Source: Trachythela sp. YZ-2020 (Eukaryota > Cnidaria > Anthozoa > Malacalcyonacea > Clavulariidae). From it: 64,000 nucleotides of DNA. Location of the stretch: NCBI GenBank assembly GCA_016169945.1, contig JADLSH010000186.1:248001-312000 (forward strand), given 5' to 3'. The position numbers and the translations under genes are program-made. The notes beneath the pieces are model-generated. The model made no database searches and was not told where the DNA came from. It was given only the letters and a program-made list of their open reading frames with translations. This document shows positions 32,440-43,559 of the stretch, one piece after another (within the stretch, counting starts at the first letter, position 1; every line of letters starts with the position of its first letter).

Positions 32440-33490
32440 CATAGTGGAGAAAATTAAGTATGTGGTCTGCTAAGACCAAGGTCAAACATACTGGTAAAGA
32501 AAGACACAACGAAGCATTTTTCAATACATTTTTTCGACAAAAATGCTTCGTTGAATTTATGCAGAATTTATTACTATTTTCCTACATACCATAATCTAGA
32601 TTATTTTACCAGTATGTGCTCTTTTAAGCTCAAGGTCACCATACTGGTAGAGAATGGCATGACGAACATATTGCAATACATCTTGCATACAAAAAATGCT
32701 TCGTTGAATTTATGCAGAATTTATTACTATTTTCCTACATACCATAATCTAGATTATTTTACCAGTATGTGCTCTTTTAAGCTCAAGGTCACCATACTGG
32801 TAGAGAATGGCATGACGAACATATTGCAATACATCTTGCATACAAAAAATGCTTCGTTGAATTTATGCAGAATTTATTACTATTTTCCTACATACCATAA
32901 TCTAGATTATTTTACCAGTATGTGCTCTTTTAAGCTCAAGGTCACCATACTGGTAGAGAATGGCATGACGAACGTATTGCAATACATCTTGCATACAAAA
33001 AATGCTTCGTTGAATTTATGCAGAATTTATTACTATTTTCCTACATACCATAATCTAGATTATTTTACCAGTATGTGCTCTTTTAAGCTCAAGGTCACCA
33101 TACTGGTAGAGAATGGCATGACGAACATATTGCAATACATCTTGCATACAAAAAATGCTTCGTAGAATTTATGCAGAATTTATTACTATTTTCCTACATA
33201 CCATAATCTAGATTATTTTACCAGTATGTGCTCTTTTAAGCTCAAGGTCACCATACTGGTAGAGAATGGCATGACGAACATATTGCAATACATCTTGCAT
33301 ACAAAAAATGCTTCGTTGAATTTATTACTATTTTCCTACATACCATAATCTAGATTATTTTACCAGTATGTGCTCTTTTAAGCTCAAGGTCAAACATTCT
33401 GGTAGATAATAGCATGACGAACCATATTGCAATACATCTTGTATACAAAAAATGCTTCGTTGAATTAATGCAGAATTTATTCTTAATTTT
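32440..33490 (+). repeat. 152-bp tandem array B
   Basis: Units start at about 32,607, 32,759, 32,911, 33,065, 33,217 and 33,359, almost identical to each other and to array A. Each contains TACCAGTATG and CATACTGGTA in inverted orientation. The 204-codon frame through it (32,551-33,165) is the repeat read in frame, since 4 x 152 plus small shifts happen to lack stops. Confidence 0.93.
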
Positions 33491-33499
33491 TAGTATTTT

Positions 33500-34311
33500 T
33501 TCGGATTTTTTACAGACACTGGACATCGTTAGGTGCAAGAGACGATCGTAAAATGCAAAACGATAAATTCATGAATATATTTACATATTTAATACCCTTT
33601 TAGCTAAAATAACGTTGTAAAAACTAACTAACTATGTTCTAGAGTCACTTATATACATTTAACAACGAAAAAAAACTTACAGTTCTCCTTTCTTCCATCC
33701 CAAATTAACGACTTTAACTGAATTAAAAGAAAAACAACTTTACAGAATTCCAAAATGGCCGAACAGGCCAGAGACTCGAGGAGATTGGGGAAACCCCTAT
33801 TTTTTTGACTGGTTATTCATAACCTCTCGTAACTTAGTCGTTATGTTATCTATGGTCACGAAACTTACTGTGTATATGTTAAATTATACCAGGAACAATT
33901 TGTTGGTGATTGTGGACCGATGCGAGATGTTTACTTAAGGCGGCTGGTTAGGGTCATGGCCTCCAAAACCCTAATTAGGTGCCTACGCATTTTGACAATT
34001 TTTTAAAAATTGACCCCCTATCCGTCGCTTTTGGTCAATCCCCACCAAACTTGGTACAGGTACTCAGTTGGGTACGGGAAACATTGCACTTAGGTTTGGG
34101 GGTGAACCCCCTTAACCGCTGACCGCTACATACAATATTCCTCAAACAATTGTCAAAATGACACCGATTCTGTCTGGGCCGTGTTTAGGTGCTTAGCCCC
34201 CAAACCCGGTGGCTTAGGGGTGCCTAGGCACAACCAATCCAAGGCTTTCTAAGCCTCTTTCCATCCTTTGTCCCTACCCGGGTTCACCAAAAAATAGGGT
34301 AAAGTTATGAA
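33500..34311. repeat. Conserved upstream block of Crypton copy B
   Basis: Nearly identical to 27,716-28,499; ends with GGGTAAAGTTATGAA and then changes to unrelated flanking DNA (GTTCAAACTAGG). Confidence 0.85.
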
Positions 34312-35360
34312 GTTCAAACTAGGTATGACAAATCTTCTGACCGAAGCTTTTTGTGTCACTATTGTATCTTAATTTTCTCCCCTTTCCCTTTACTCTATTC
34401 TCTTGAAACTTGGCACACTAGTGTTACTTTGGACGCTCTTTCTAATGCCGTTGTTTGTTTTTTGAAAAAACTTTAATTTCCGGACTTATTAGGATTTCAT
34501 TGCGCATGCGCATATATTTTTGCTTTTTTTAGTACTTCCCCTCGGTAGGATTTGTTCATACTTAGCTATCTTATGTATCTTTCGACGCTGTATCCAACGA
34601 TATGCTTTTTGGGCGTGGTCCAAAGTTATGATGATTTTCCAAGCCGATGATTACAGACTAACTGATAGCATGGTTATGTTGCCCATCACATGTGCTATAA
34701 TGTACGCTAATACTACCACATAGCACACATACTTCTGGGTAGCAGACCCCATAACAAAAAATGGCATTTACCCAACCCCCCGGTATGGGGTTCAGAGTAC
34801 GACATTTTTTGACCACAAATTCGTATGCAGAATCCCACTGTCTACTCACATACGAGTTTTGGCCCTTTTACCGATTTTTCCCTGTTACTTATTAGAAACC
34901 GCGTGATTTCAGTTTCATAAACCAATCACATTTCAACGAAATGTTTTGAAGCTTCGCCAGATTATTACGATTTATATTTCTATCATACTGATGGAGTTTC
35001 AGAAGTTGTACTCTAATAGCCGCCTTACAAGACACAAAAAGGCTATTTATCATATAACTCATGAAAGCGAGGCTATTCCATTCATTTTCCTGGAATCGAG
35101 TCTTTATTATTGGCTGATAATAATAACTGTGAAATAGTTATGTGATTTGATTATAAATTCAAAAATATATCTTAGGGTAAACCTTTTTAGATTTAGAATA
35201 ACATTGCAGAGCCACCTTAAAGGTATCTACCATACGCGTGCAATGGTAATAAAGTCTGACTAGCACTTATTATTCATATTAAATTTGGTACATTTTAGAT
35301 AAAAGCCAACTGTAATACAGGCTGCCAAAGATCTATCAAATAATTCTGGGTAGCATTTCA
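34312..35360. other. Interval without recognisable genes
   Basis: Short frames only. A GAGCCACCTTAAAGG string at about 35,210-35,223 matches the end of a small TTAA-type element family seen at 50,234 and 56,386. Confidence 0.5.
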
Positions 35361-36070
35361 TTATTTCGTTGTGGGACATGGACAGTTCGAATGGCCATTC
35401 CAAGGGCTTTCATATGATATCTTGAAAGACCTTATCTTTCGGTTAGGTGGGAGGGATTCACACAACTTAAGGACCACATTTCCACCAAGTCCACAGTCAG
35501 ACACATCACCAGGATCATCTCTGCCAGTACCTTTGCCTTGGTAGATGTCAAACTCGTGCATAAAACCAGTGGAAGAACATCGAGCCCAAAGTTTGAATCC
35601 CCATTTCTTGGGCTTCTTTGGAAGATACTGCTTGAGATATGATCTTCCTTTGAAGGCAACCATTGCTTCATCAATAGATTGGTTTTCTGATGGACTTACA
35701 GTTCCAAAGTTCAAGTTCAGATAATCAAACCAAGGCCTTATCTTCCAGGCCTTGTCTTTTCGTTCTTCAGTTACTTCCAAGTTATCTTGGAGATGTATCT
35801 TGAAGCAATCTTCTGAAATCGATTCCTCGACATAACGTCAGCAACTGGTGGGTACCGAGTACCTGTCTCCCAATAACCAGAAACAGTTGGCATCTTTACC
35901 AGTCCCATGTGGAAGTCTTACAGACCAACAAAAGTTTCCATTTCTTTTGCAGTAGCTTGTAGGGTCTCTCCATTTTTCTGATGCCAATACTTGTTTGACT
36001 CCAAAGCAATGCGCTCAAACATGTCATCAGTCACAAAATTGTTGAAGTACTCATAGGGAGTAACATCTAT
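35361..36070 (-). pseudogene. piggyBac-like transposase internal fragment
   Basis: The minus strand shows TPYEYFNNFVTDDMFERIAL and SNKYWHQ at 36,060-35,985, then PTVSGYWETGTRYPPVADVM, all N-terminal to the catalytic domain. After a shift near 35,800 follow NQSIDEAMVAFKGRSYLKQY, LPKKPKKWGFKLWARCSSTG and YQGKGTG. SIDEAMVAFKGR contains the first catalytic Asp of PGBD-type transposases. The C-terminal catalytic residues are missing. The piece ends at its 5' side directly against a mariner fragment. It is a different copy from 4,003-4,649. Confidence 0.75.
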
Positions 36071-36464
36071 GGGCGTGGGAAGTCGCCTGCTAACAACTGG
36101 TGTAGCACAAAGATTTGATATGGGTGCCATTGCAGGTCAAGCCTTGTTATTCTGTTAAAGCTTGCATGTGAAATTTGAAGAGGATTTCGGCGAGCACTCA
36201 CACGTGGTGTTTGCTGGAGCAGAGCTCTAACAGCGTCAACATTTTCCTCAAATCGTGTGGTTCTTCTCCTACCAGAATTACCTTTATTAAGGTTAAGACT
36301 CCAGCGTTCGTGTATTTTCTTACGTTGCTTAAAATTGTTGTTTTAGCAGGTGGATTCCGATCAGGAAACCTTTCTCGAAAAAGGTTTAGCACTGTGCCTA
36401 GACTTTGAGTTCGCGTATAATTTAAGACAATAAATACTCTTTGCTCTGTGCTCAGTTGAGCCAT
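36070..36464 (-). pseudogene. mariner-like transposase N-terminal fragment (DUF4817-type helix-turn-helix)
   Basis: Starts at the ATG at 36,462-36,464 (MAQLSTEQRVFIV). A helix-turn-helix follows (TVLNLFRERFPDRNPPAKTT), then after a shift near 36,290 a second one (TPRVSARRNPLQISHASFNR) and DLQWHPYQ ... LLAGDF at about 36,080. This is the bipartite N-terminal DNA-binding part of mariner-type transposases with the DUF4817 domain. The DDD catalytic domain is absent: at about 36,070 the sequence switches to piggyBac-like coding in another frame. Confidence 0.7.
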
Positions 36465-37329
36465 TTGCTTGACAGTTATTAATATGTAATAGCGTTGTCT
36501 CGACGTGACGTCACGAATTCCGACCCCCCGCCAAGACTCAGACAAAATTGTCAACTCTTAATATAAATTGTATTATGATTGAGAGCTTGCTGTGAGTTAT
36601 TTTGATAATTTTATAGTTTGTTTAAAGTTTATTTGTGCGGAATCAAACACACGTTGTACTTTTTGCTTTAGTCGAAGTGTCAGTGTCGATATTTTTGCTT
36701 TGGTAGTTGTAATATAGGCTATTTCATCGCTTTAGTATGGACTATTCTGCTCGATTCTGTCGCTGCTATAAATAGGTCTACTATCCTATATAGTCTATTT
36801 TAATATATTGTTGCTTTCGTGTTTATACTAAGTTTGGACGCTTAAAAACCATTTTTTGTCGATTTAGTGCCCATTATTTTGGGTGTTTTATATTCGCTTT
36901 TATAGTGCCCATTATTTTTAAAAATTACTATTTTGTCGCTGTATTAGTATCCACTATTTATAGTCTATTTTGTTTACCTTTTAGTTTTAATACTATAAAA
37001 GAAGCTAGGTCTAGGATTGTCTACTATTCTATCGACTATATTCTATATTTAAAATACGGATTTATTTCAAATGAAAGATTAATTGTCACTTATACGTAAA
37101 ATAATTTCAAATATAAACTCTTTTCACTGAGGAATCTTCCGTTGATAAGTAAAACTATTTTGCTTTGACAATAAAAAAATATGTTGAAAAAATATTTCAC
37201 AAGCCGGTTAACTTATTGATTTAATAGTCTTTTAAATATCAGTTCTGTAAAAGAGAGAACCGCCCTTTGGCGCTGTGTCTGGTTTAAAAATGAATTCCAC
37301 AACTAGTGCTTCTCCGATAAATTTAACAA

Positions 37330-37443
37330 CTCTGAAAACGACGGCGTTCCCGGCTCATATTTTGAGCATGATCCATCAGATTATACTGTCGATCAACTCA
37401 AGCGGTGGTTAAAATGTAGAGGCTTGAAGCAAAGTGGTAAACA
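37330..37443 (+). pseudogene. SAP-like domain fragment
   Basis: One plus-strand frame reads HDPSDYTVDQLKRWLKCRGL followed by KQSGK, a good match to the helix-loop-helix of SAP DNA-binding domains. An ATG at about 37,290 precedes it in another frame, so the start is broken. The matching DNA ends where the THAP piece on the opposite strand begins (about 37,450). Confidence 0.5.
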
Positions 37444-37454
37444 CCGAAGGCCCT

Positions 37455-37742
37455 TTACCACTTTGGCCCTTTATCCGTGGGCCCTTTTTCGCCTGGCCAA
37501 TGAACTGCACAAATATATGTGTTCCTATTTATCATTGATACATCAAAGTTTTTCCGCGAACATGCTGAAACCCAGCGACGAGACTTTTCAATTCCTTGCG
37601 ACGGTTTTGGAAAAGGAATAAATAGCTTTTGCCCAGAACAAAGGCCAGAAGCCCTCATTTCCTGAAGCGATTTCGGCAATTTTTCTGGATATCTCGAATC
37701 ACTTGCACACGTTCCCCAGCAACAGTGCTTAGTACTAACCAT
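37455..37742 (-). CDS. THAP zinc-finger domain exon
   Basis: Starts at the ATG at 37,740-37,742 and reads VSTKHCCWGTCASDSRYPEK, then IPFPKPS..., RRWVSACSR and TYICAVHWPGEKGP. Cys-x(n)-Cys at the start and CxxH near the end, with the FPKP and WxxAC positions between, fit the C2CH THAP domain. This is the DNA-binding module of P-element-like transposases and domesticated relatives. The frame is intact to the end of the domain, then stops. No transposase domain is linked, so this is either a first exon or a stranded fragment. Confidence 0.65.
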   Translation of the reverse strand: MVSTKHCCWGTCASDSRYPEKLPKSLQEMRASGLCSGQKLFIPFPKPSQGIEKSRRWVSACSRKNFDVSMINRNTYICAVHWPGEKGPTDKGPKW

Positions 37743-38387
37743 GTTCTAACTTTGGTGTAAATTTGAATGAGTTTTAGTGCAGATAAAATAAAAAAATATG
37801 CCAATGATAGTTCGCTGCTAGTATAATTCTATATTAAATAGTAGTTTGTTTGTCTGAGTCTCGTGGGGGGTCTTAGCTGAGGGAATCTATTTTTAGCTAC
37901 GTGAGACAACGCTATTGAACGATTTTCGTGCAGTTATACTTTTGTATGAACCTATTTCAATTCCCAGGAGAAAATATTTCGAAGATCTTTAATATATGCA
38001 TCCTGTGAAAATTTTTACGCATTCATGGCTTCAACAAGGCTCAGGCATTCAAATTAGAACAATGGTGAATTTCTAAGGGTAGTGGTTTTTTTGAGACACC
38101 CTGTATTTAATGAAAATATTTAAAAACAAATTGGAGGAAAGTTCAGTATTAGATGAAAATTCGCTACTAATTAAGAGATTAAATATTAATTTCCCATCAT
38201 TAAAAAAAATTATCAAAATTTAAAGAGTGTCAGGTACTAGATAAAGTCGTTAGCCTTCAACATACCAAATTTCATCCTACTACAAATATTAAAAAGGTTA
38301 CCATGTCACAAAGATTTCACATGGTGGTAAAATCATAGAAATGAGAAAATGGCATTTAAAGTTTCAATACACTTTTCACCCTAGAAA

Positions 38388-38650
38388 TTACCAGCTTCAT
38401 AGGTAACTCCCTCCTTGTCTGTTTCAGTATCTATATAGTTTTTCCTCAAGTACCTTGGTGTTTTTCTTTTTCACCCCCTCTGTACATTTTTTGGCAGACA
38501 AATTTATCTGACTCCCGTCACAATCTCGGGCTCCTCTACTCGTAAACATCCCAGGAATTAGGTCCATATCACTAAGAATTTTTAGGAAAGAAATGTCCCC
38601 ATCATTGAACTTCAGCACAGCCAAATAAGTTGCAAGAGCAACAGTTTGAT
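38388..38650 (-). pseudogene. Kolobok/Mutator-type transposase C-terminal fragment
   Basis: Reads QTVALATYLAVLKFNDGDIS, FLKILSDMDL and ends with the family signature GVTYEAGNF and a stop at about 38,388, with one frameshift near 38,430. It closely parallels the last 90 residues of the copy at 14,616. Its upstream side joins the integrase remnant at about 38,650 without a gap. Confidence 0.7.
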
Positions 38651-40075
38651 CAAATAGATTTTGATCAAATAGATTGATCCTCAATCCGATTGAATAGATT
38701 TTGGAAGACCGACCAAAGTAAAAAATTTAGTCAACGCTTGAACAATTGTTTTAGTTTTGATATTTCTTAATGGTATAGCTTCCGGAAACGGGGTTGAAGC
38801 GCACATTATGGTTAATAAGTATTGGTTTCCCTTTTTGGTTTTTGGTAATGGGCCGACACAATCAATCAAAATTCGACTGAAGGCTCTTCGAAAGCTAGTA
38901 TCGGTTTTAAAGGTGCTTTTGGAATAGAAATCTTTTCGAATACCAGGCCAGTAAAAATGAGTAATTATTTTTTGGTATGTTTTATGACCAGACAGTGGTG
39001 TTTCATGAGCCAAACTGACAACTTCGGGTTGATATGATTTAGGTATTACAATTTGGTATCGAACTAGCCATTCTTCATTTACTGACACAGTGGAAGGTCG
39101 CCATTTTCTCATTAAAATTCCGTTTTTCATAAAATAACTAATGGGATCGTTTGCTGCGTCAGCCTCGTCCGGAGCGTGTTGAATGAATACTGAAATATCA
39201 GGATCATTTTGTTACTCGGTGATGAGATCAAATGTTCCACTGTTTTCGGAATTGTCAAATAACTTAGGAAGAAACGTATCCGAAATATTGGTGTCATCCG
39301 CATCCTCTAAATCTAATTGTTGCCTTTTGCTCGTTGCTCTTGTAACGGCACACGATGGATATCAATTGGGTGTAATGTCCTCTATAGGATCGGGACTTTG
39401 GCAAATAATTGGTTTATCGCTCAAAATCGGATCAACGTTAACTTTACTTCCTGCAAGATCATTGCCAAGTATTAAATGAATTCCGTCAAACGGTAGGGAG
39501 TCTATAATGCCTATTTGAACTTCCCCTGGAACTAATTTTGACTGTAATTTTATATTGTGCATTGGAACTGACGTATACTTTTGGATATCAATTCCTCTTA
39601 TTAAAGCATCTTTCAGAAAAGGGAAGAGTGTTGGTCAAAATCTGAGAGGCACCAGTGTCTCTTAGTACCTTAATTGGTGAAACCGTCGATTCATCATTTT
39701 GAAATGAAACTGAGCCGTCAAATATAAATGGTTGAAATATTTTAATGATAGGGTCAACGTGGTTGAGTAGTTTTTTATCAGAAACAGATGGCCGATGGTT
39801 GTTATTTGAATTGTTAGACAGTAAGCCAGTCGGTTTTGGATTTTGCTGTTCTTTTGCTTCTTTATTCTTCAATCTGAAACAATTTGACATTGTGTGTCCC
39901 TCACCTCGGCAGTACCCACAGGTTAAGGGTTTAAATGGTGCTTTCTGTTCCGGCGGCCTAAGATATGCGGTGGTATGTAACCAGGTCTGTTGTTGTTATT
40001 AAAATTTTGGTTGCGAAACTTTGGTTTCGCAAATCCACCGTTATTTAGACCGTTTACGTTTTCCGGATAACTGCG
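38651..40075 (-). pseudogene. Gmr1-like Ty3/Gypsy retrotransposon remnant: gag end, protease, integrase
   Basis: From high to low coordinates: a Gag zinc knuckle (CGYCRGEGHTMSNC) near 39,880-39,925; an aspartic protease with VLRDTGASQ near 39,665 and the downstream LPFDGIHLILGNDLAG; an acidic linker; and an integrase with the H2C2-type start (LAHETPLSGHKTYQK), HFYWPGIRKD, then core LIDCVGPLPKTKKGNQYLLT and VGLPKSIQSD. Two in-frame stops (near 39,360 and 39,200) lie in the linker, which otherwise reads in one frame from protease to integrase. No reverse transcriptase lies between them, the order of the Gmr1 group. The 3' part is cut off at about 38,680. LTRs were not found. Confidence 0.7.
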
Positions 40076-41743
40076 GGGTAAATTCTAGGTGCCATTGCCT
40101 AATTCATATCCTGTTAATAATTATATATTAGTTACCCTTTTTTAATGATTTTAATATCTTTTTCGAGAAGGCTGAGGTTAACACCACTGTGCATCTTACA
40201 CCTTTCACTCTACCATCTTGCAGAAATTCCCTTGAATCGGATACTTTGCATTTGTCTCTGAATGTAGTCAGTTTCCTAAAAAGCTCAGAGTTTGACAAAC
40301 CCACGTTTCCTAAGTTTGACCACCGGAAATCAAGGGCCTCTCTGCTTTGGAAGACAGTCTTCCTCACTATATAATATCTGAATGAAATTTACCTCCTCTG
40401 GTGTCTTTTCTCCCAATACATTAATTAGAAAATGTCCAATTCATTACATTCGCATTCATTTCCGCACTCTTTATCTGCTGGAACAGATGATGTGATTCCT
40501 CCTTTAATTGTCTTTGCCTAAATTTAATAAGTATATTCAATTATCATGCACATATTAGGATGTGCTGGGTTCTACTAGTATCCCACGAATACCTACTTAA
40601 GCGGGTTCCCTGTGGCCCACATGAATAACCGATTGCACTAGATTGCAACTATAGTTGGACCAGAATTAGATCAAATTTAGTGTACCATTAGATTCGCTAT
40701 ATAAACCAATACAAATACGCACAGTAATCAGTTTGAAACGTAAACAAATAAAACAATAGTGGATGCCAATTTAAAGATTACCATGTTTATTTTTGCACGT
40801 TGACTTGCAAAATACATTTTCACAGTATGTGTTGTATTTTCATCTACTTCCTCTGGTATGAAAAAGACTTCATGTGTGCTATCAGTGTTATGCTCCAAGA
40901 AATACTTCAAAGTGTAGAACAATACATGAACTACAGCACTAAACCTAATAGAGACATGTGTTTAGACAGATCCGCCAAGCATCGCTACAGGTTTAAATAT
41001 AATAGATGTTGATCTCACTTATGTCGTCAGATGACTTACTAAACGAAAATAGCATTACCATTCGGATAAAATTACCAACTGGTTACCAAATTTGAACAGG
41101 GATGGATTCAGTGGGGGTTCAGGAGGTCGGCACTCTTCATACTCTTGTCCAAGGGGAGGGGTGCCAATTCCCACGCACATCAAATCCAAATTTTGGATTT
41201 GACCGAGAGCAGTTATCAAACAAAAATAAAATATCGGACCATTGATGGACCTTTTTGACAATTTAAGCAATACTCAGTAGAGAGTTTAAGCTTCGCTTTC
41301 GTACGTCAAACGACAAACGTCAGACGAAGAAAAATATTTGGATTACATATATTTCTATTTGTATGCGCTAATTTATGTAACTTGGGTAAACAGCCAATCA
41401 AATACAAGTTGTAATATAGATTAGAAGATAAGAAATTCCACTTTAATATATTTAATCATTATTTTGCACTCCTAATATTATTCTACTCTGCCTCACTGTA
41501 TTCACTGAGCAAGCACTTCAAAAGGTAGACGCAAGGACCCCAGTTAAAACAGTGTTGTCATGGCCGTATATTTTTTCTTAAAAAATAATCAAATTCACAT
41601 GAGCTATAGATTTTTTCTTAGGTAATGTAAGTATGGTTGTTAATTGAAGTGAAGTGCCATGTACACTGGCATACTGGTCCAACCTAGACAGCAGTTTACT
41701 GGGATTCTTTTGAAGGCAGTTTACTGGGATTGACACCAGATTA
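40076..41743. other. Interval without recognisable genes
   Basis: A 79-codon minus frame at 40,128-40,367 is open but matches nothing I know. The remainder is AT-rich with scattered short frames. Confidence 0.5.
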
Positions 41744-43559
41744 CTAAACAAGTTTTAATACTAGATTCTTTACAAGTTGTTTTGGATAAAATAACGAAAC
41801 TGTTTCAAATACATCTTTCCAAAAGTCTGCATCGAAATTAACTTCTACCACTTCAATAGTTCAATAACTTTGGATGTATGTACAATAAAATCATAAACAT
41901 CCATATGGGCTATTGCCATGCCAATTTGGACCTGAAAGTAATGTATGTGGTTCTTATGCAGTTCTCGCTTACCATTTTTGTCTATGACACCACCAACACT
42001 TGGCAAGAGAAATGCAGACTTGGGCTCCATTTCTTTACCTATATATGGGCATTATATTTCTAGTGTTCTTGGCTTGCAACACTCACACTTTCGAACACCA
42101 TCGAGACTTGCACCCAACCATGAATGTTCAGTCTCGACCAATAGTCCAGGCTCTTCTATCTGTAGGTGTTCATGCTTTCTTTCGCTCACTTTACGGTAGA
42201 ACTAGAGTGCTTCTTTCTCATGACAACACCATATTGCATAGCAGCTGAATTAATTTTGACAGACTTTTCTTCCAAGAAATATTTTACAGTCTTACTGATA
42301 TTGGTTAAGGGTTTACGTTCAAGTGTTTTCTGTCTAGTATAGGTGTCGCATCTTATGCCATTGTTCATTCTCAAATTGTCCAACAGTTGAAGCATCGATA
42401 AGAGACTGCTCAGCCTTTGTACATGTTAGTGTTTCTACAAAGTTTTTGCAGCCCTCATCAATGTCTTTTTTTATTAGACGTCTGTTTTTTCGCACAAATG
42501 TTTGGGCCCTATTTATAGTTCTTAATCTAATAAAATTGATAATAGGTATTTTTCTCTGCAGCCTTTGAACGAGAGGATCCTGGCAAGAAGTCCAAAATGC
42601 CAGATACGTCATCTGGCTGATTTTGCTAGTTTCCTAGCAAAAACAGCCTTTTCGTCCTCAGTCATTGTGCACCTAAGTCGATTAGGCATTGGGTCAAATG
42701 AATCAATCCATGAATCATCAACTGGTACATATGGTCTCTTTCTCTTTAATTTTATAGAGTGAAACAGTTTCAGCTCCAGTAATGGTAGTAGCTTGTTTCG
42801 AGGTTTGGGTTTAGGTTGCCAATAAGCTGGAAGAGATGTCACTGATGTTCTTTCATCAGACAGAAATTCCTCAAGTTCAAATAGAGATGCTCCCAAATGC
42901 TTACAACCTTGATCTGAGCCACCTTTGCATTCACAAAATGCAGAGTAAACAGAACCATTTGGGCTAATAATGAACCACAATCTGTATGCATATCGACCTT
43001 CTGGTGTTCTATCTTTCTGTGTTGGTATAACATTAGCTATCATTACATGGTATGCACTGTCATCATTGTCATACACCATTACTCTATTCAAATCTCGAAC
43101 ATGACCATTTGGTGAAGTTTGTATTCATCAAATGTTCTCCATGATGCCAGCATTTCTTTGTCATATTGAGCTTCACTAGAAATTAGGTGATTAAATGTCT
43201 AAAAGGCCAAAACTTGGCAGAGAGGACATATCTTTTGAAAGGTGAGTCATTTTAAATGGATCAGAGATCTGTTTACCTGCCAGAAGAGTCAGGCGTTCTT
43301 CAAGGCATGCCTTTAGGGAGTCATTTGCAAAGTCTGGATCTATTGGCAACTTCGTTTCCTCAGCAGCTTTCGCTAACTCTATAATGTCCGACTTGTTGTA
43401 GTTGGTGGTAGGTACACCACGTTGACCAACAAACTTCTTTACAGTCCACTCTTCAAATTTGTGTTCTAGAATATTGTTGCCAACATCCAAATTTTGCTCA
43501 TTCAGTTCCATGTTTAAATTTTGTTTATTACTTTGGCCATGGTCGGTAGATTTATCCAA
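41744..43559 (-). pseudogene. SAP-like, SWIM zinc-finger and YqaJ-type nuclease protein, broken
   Basis: About 600 codons on the minus strand in several frames. The N-terminal part (43,559-43,191) has a SAP-like segment (EEWTVKKFVGQRGVPTTNYN) and SLPSFGLLDI. Then comes a SWIM zinc finger, CECKGGSDQGCKHLG, at about 42,900-42,945. The C-terminal region is a PD-(D/E)XK nuclease of the YqaJ viral-recombinase type: TVGQFENEQWHKMR, HSWLGASLDGVRKCECC (catalytic Asp), then LEI followed by TAA at 42,052-42,054 and CPY. Relatives have Lys in that position (ExK). HYFQVQIGMAI and DFIVHTSK follow. Additional shifts lie near 43,100, 42,610, 42,350 and 41,870. Proteins of this architecture are multi-copy in invertebrates; their biological role is not settled. 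Confidence 0.7.

Larger units (their letters stand above)
28491..34311 (-). mobile_element. Crypton-like element, copy B (near complete)
   Basis: A 5.8-kb element with AGTTATGAA at both boundaries (28,491-28,499 and 34,303-34,311). It contains, from its 5' side (high coordinates), an upstream block, a 152-bp array, a gene of ten or more exons with zinc fingers, and a tyrosine recombinase at the 3' end. Short direct repeats and a tyrosine recombinase instead of a DDE transposase define Cryptons. It sits exactly against the 5' end of copy A, giving a head-to-tail tandem. Confidence 0.75.

Noticed and set aside
32551..33165. 204-codon repetitive plus-strand frame
   Set aside because: It is the 152-bp tandem array read through; the same happens in array A.
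26770..33490. Regular repeats resembling a CRISPR array
   Set aside because: Units of 152 bp with no unique spacers, in an animal genome next to Crypton genes.
38080..38105. GAGACACCCTGTA as a mariner end pairing with the mariner fragment at 36,070
   Set aside because: It is 1.6 kb from the fragment with unrelated sequence between and no partner end was found.
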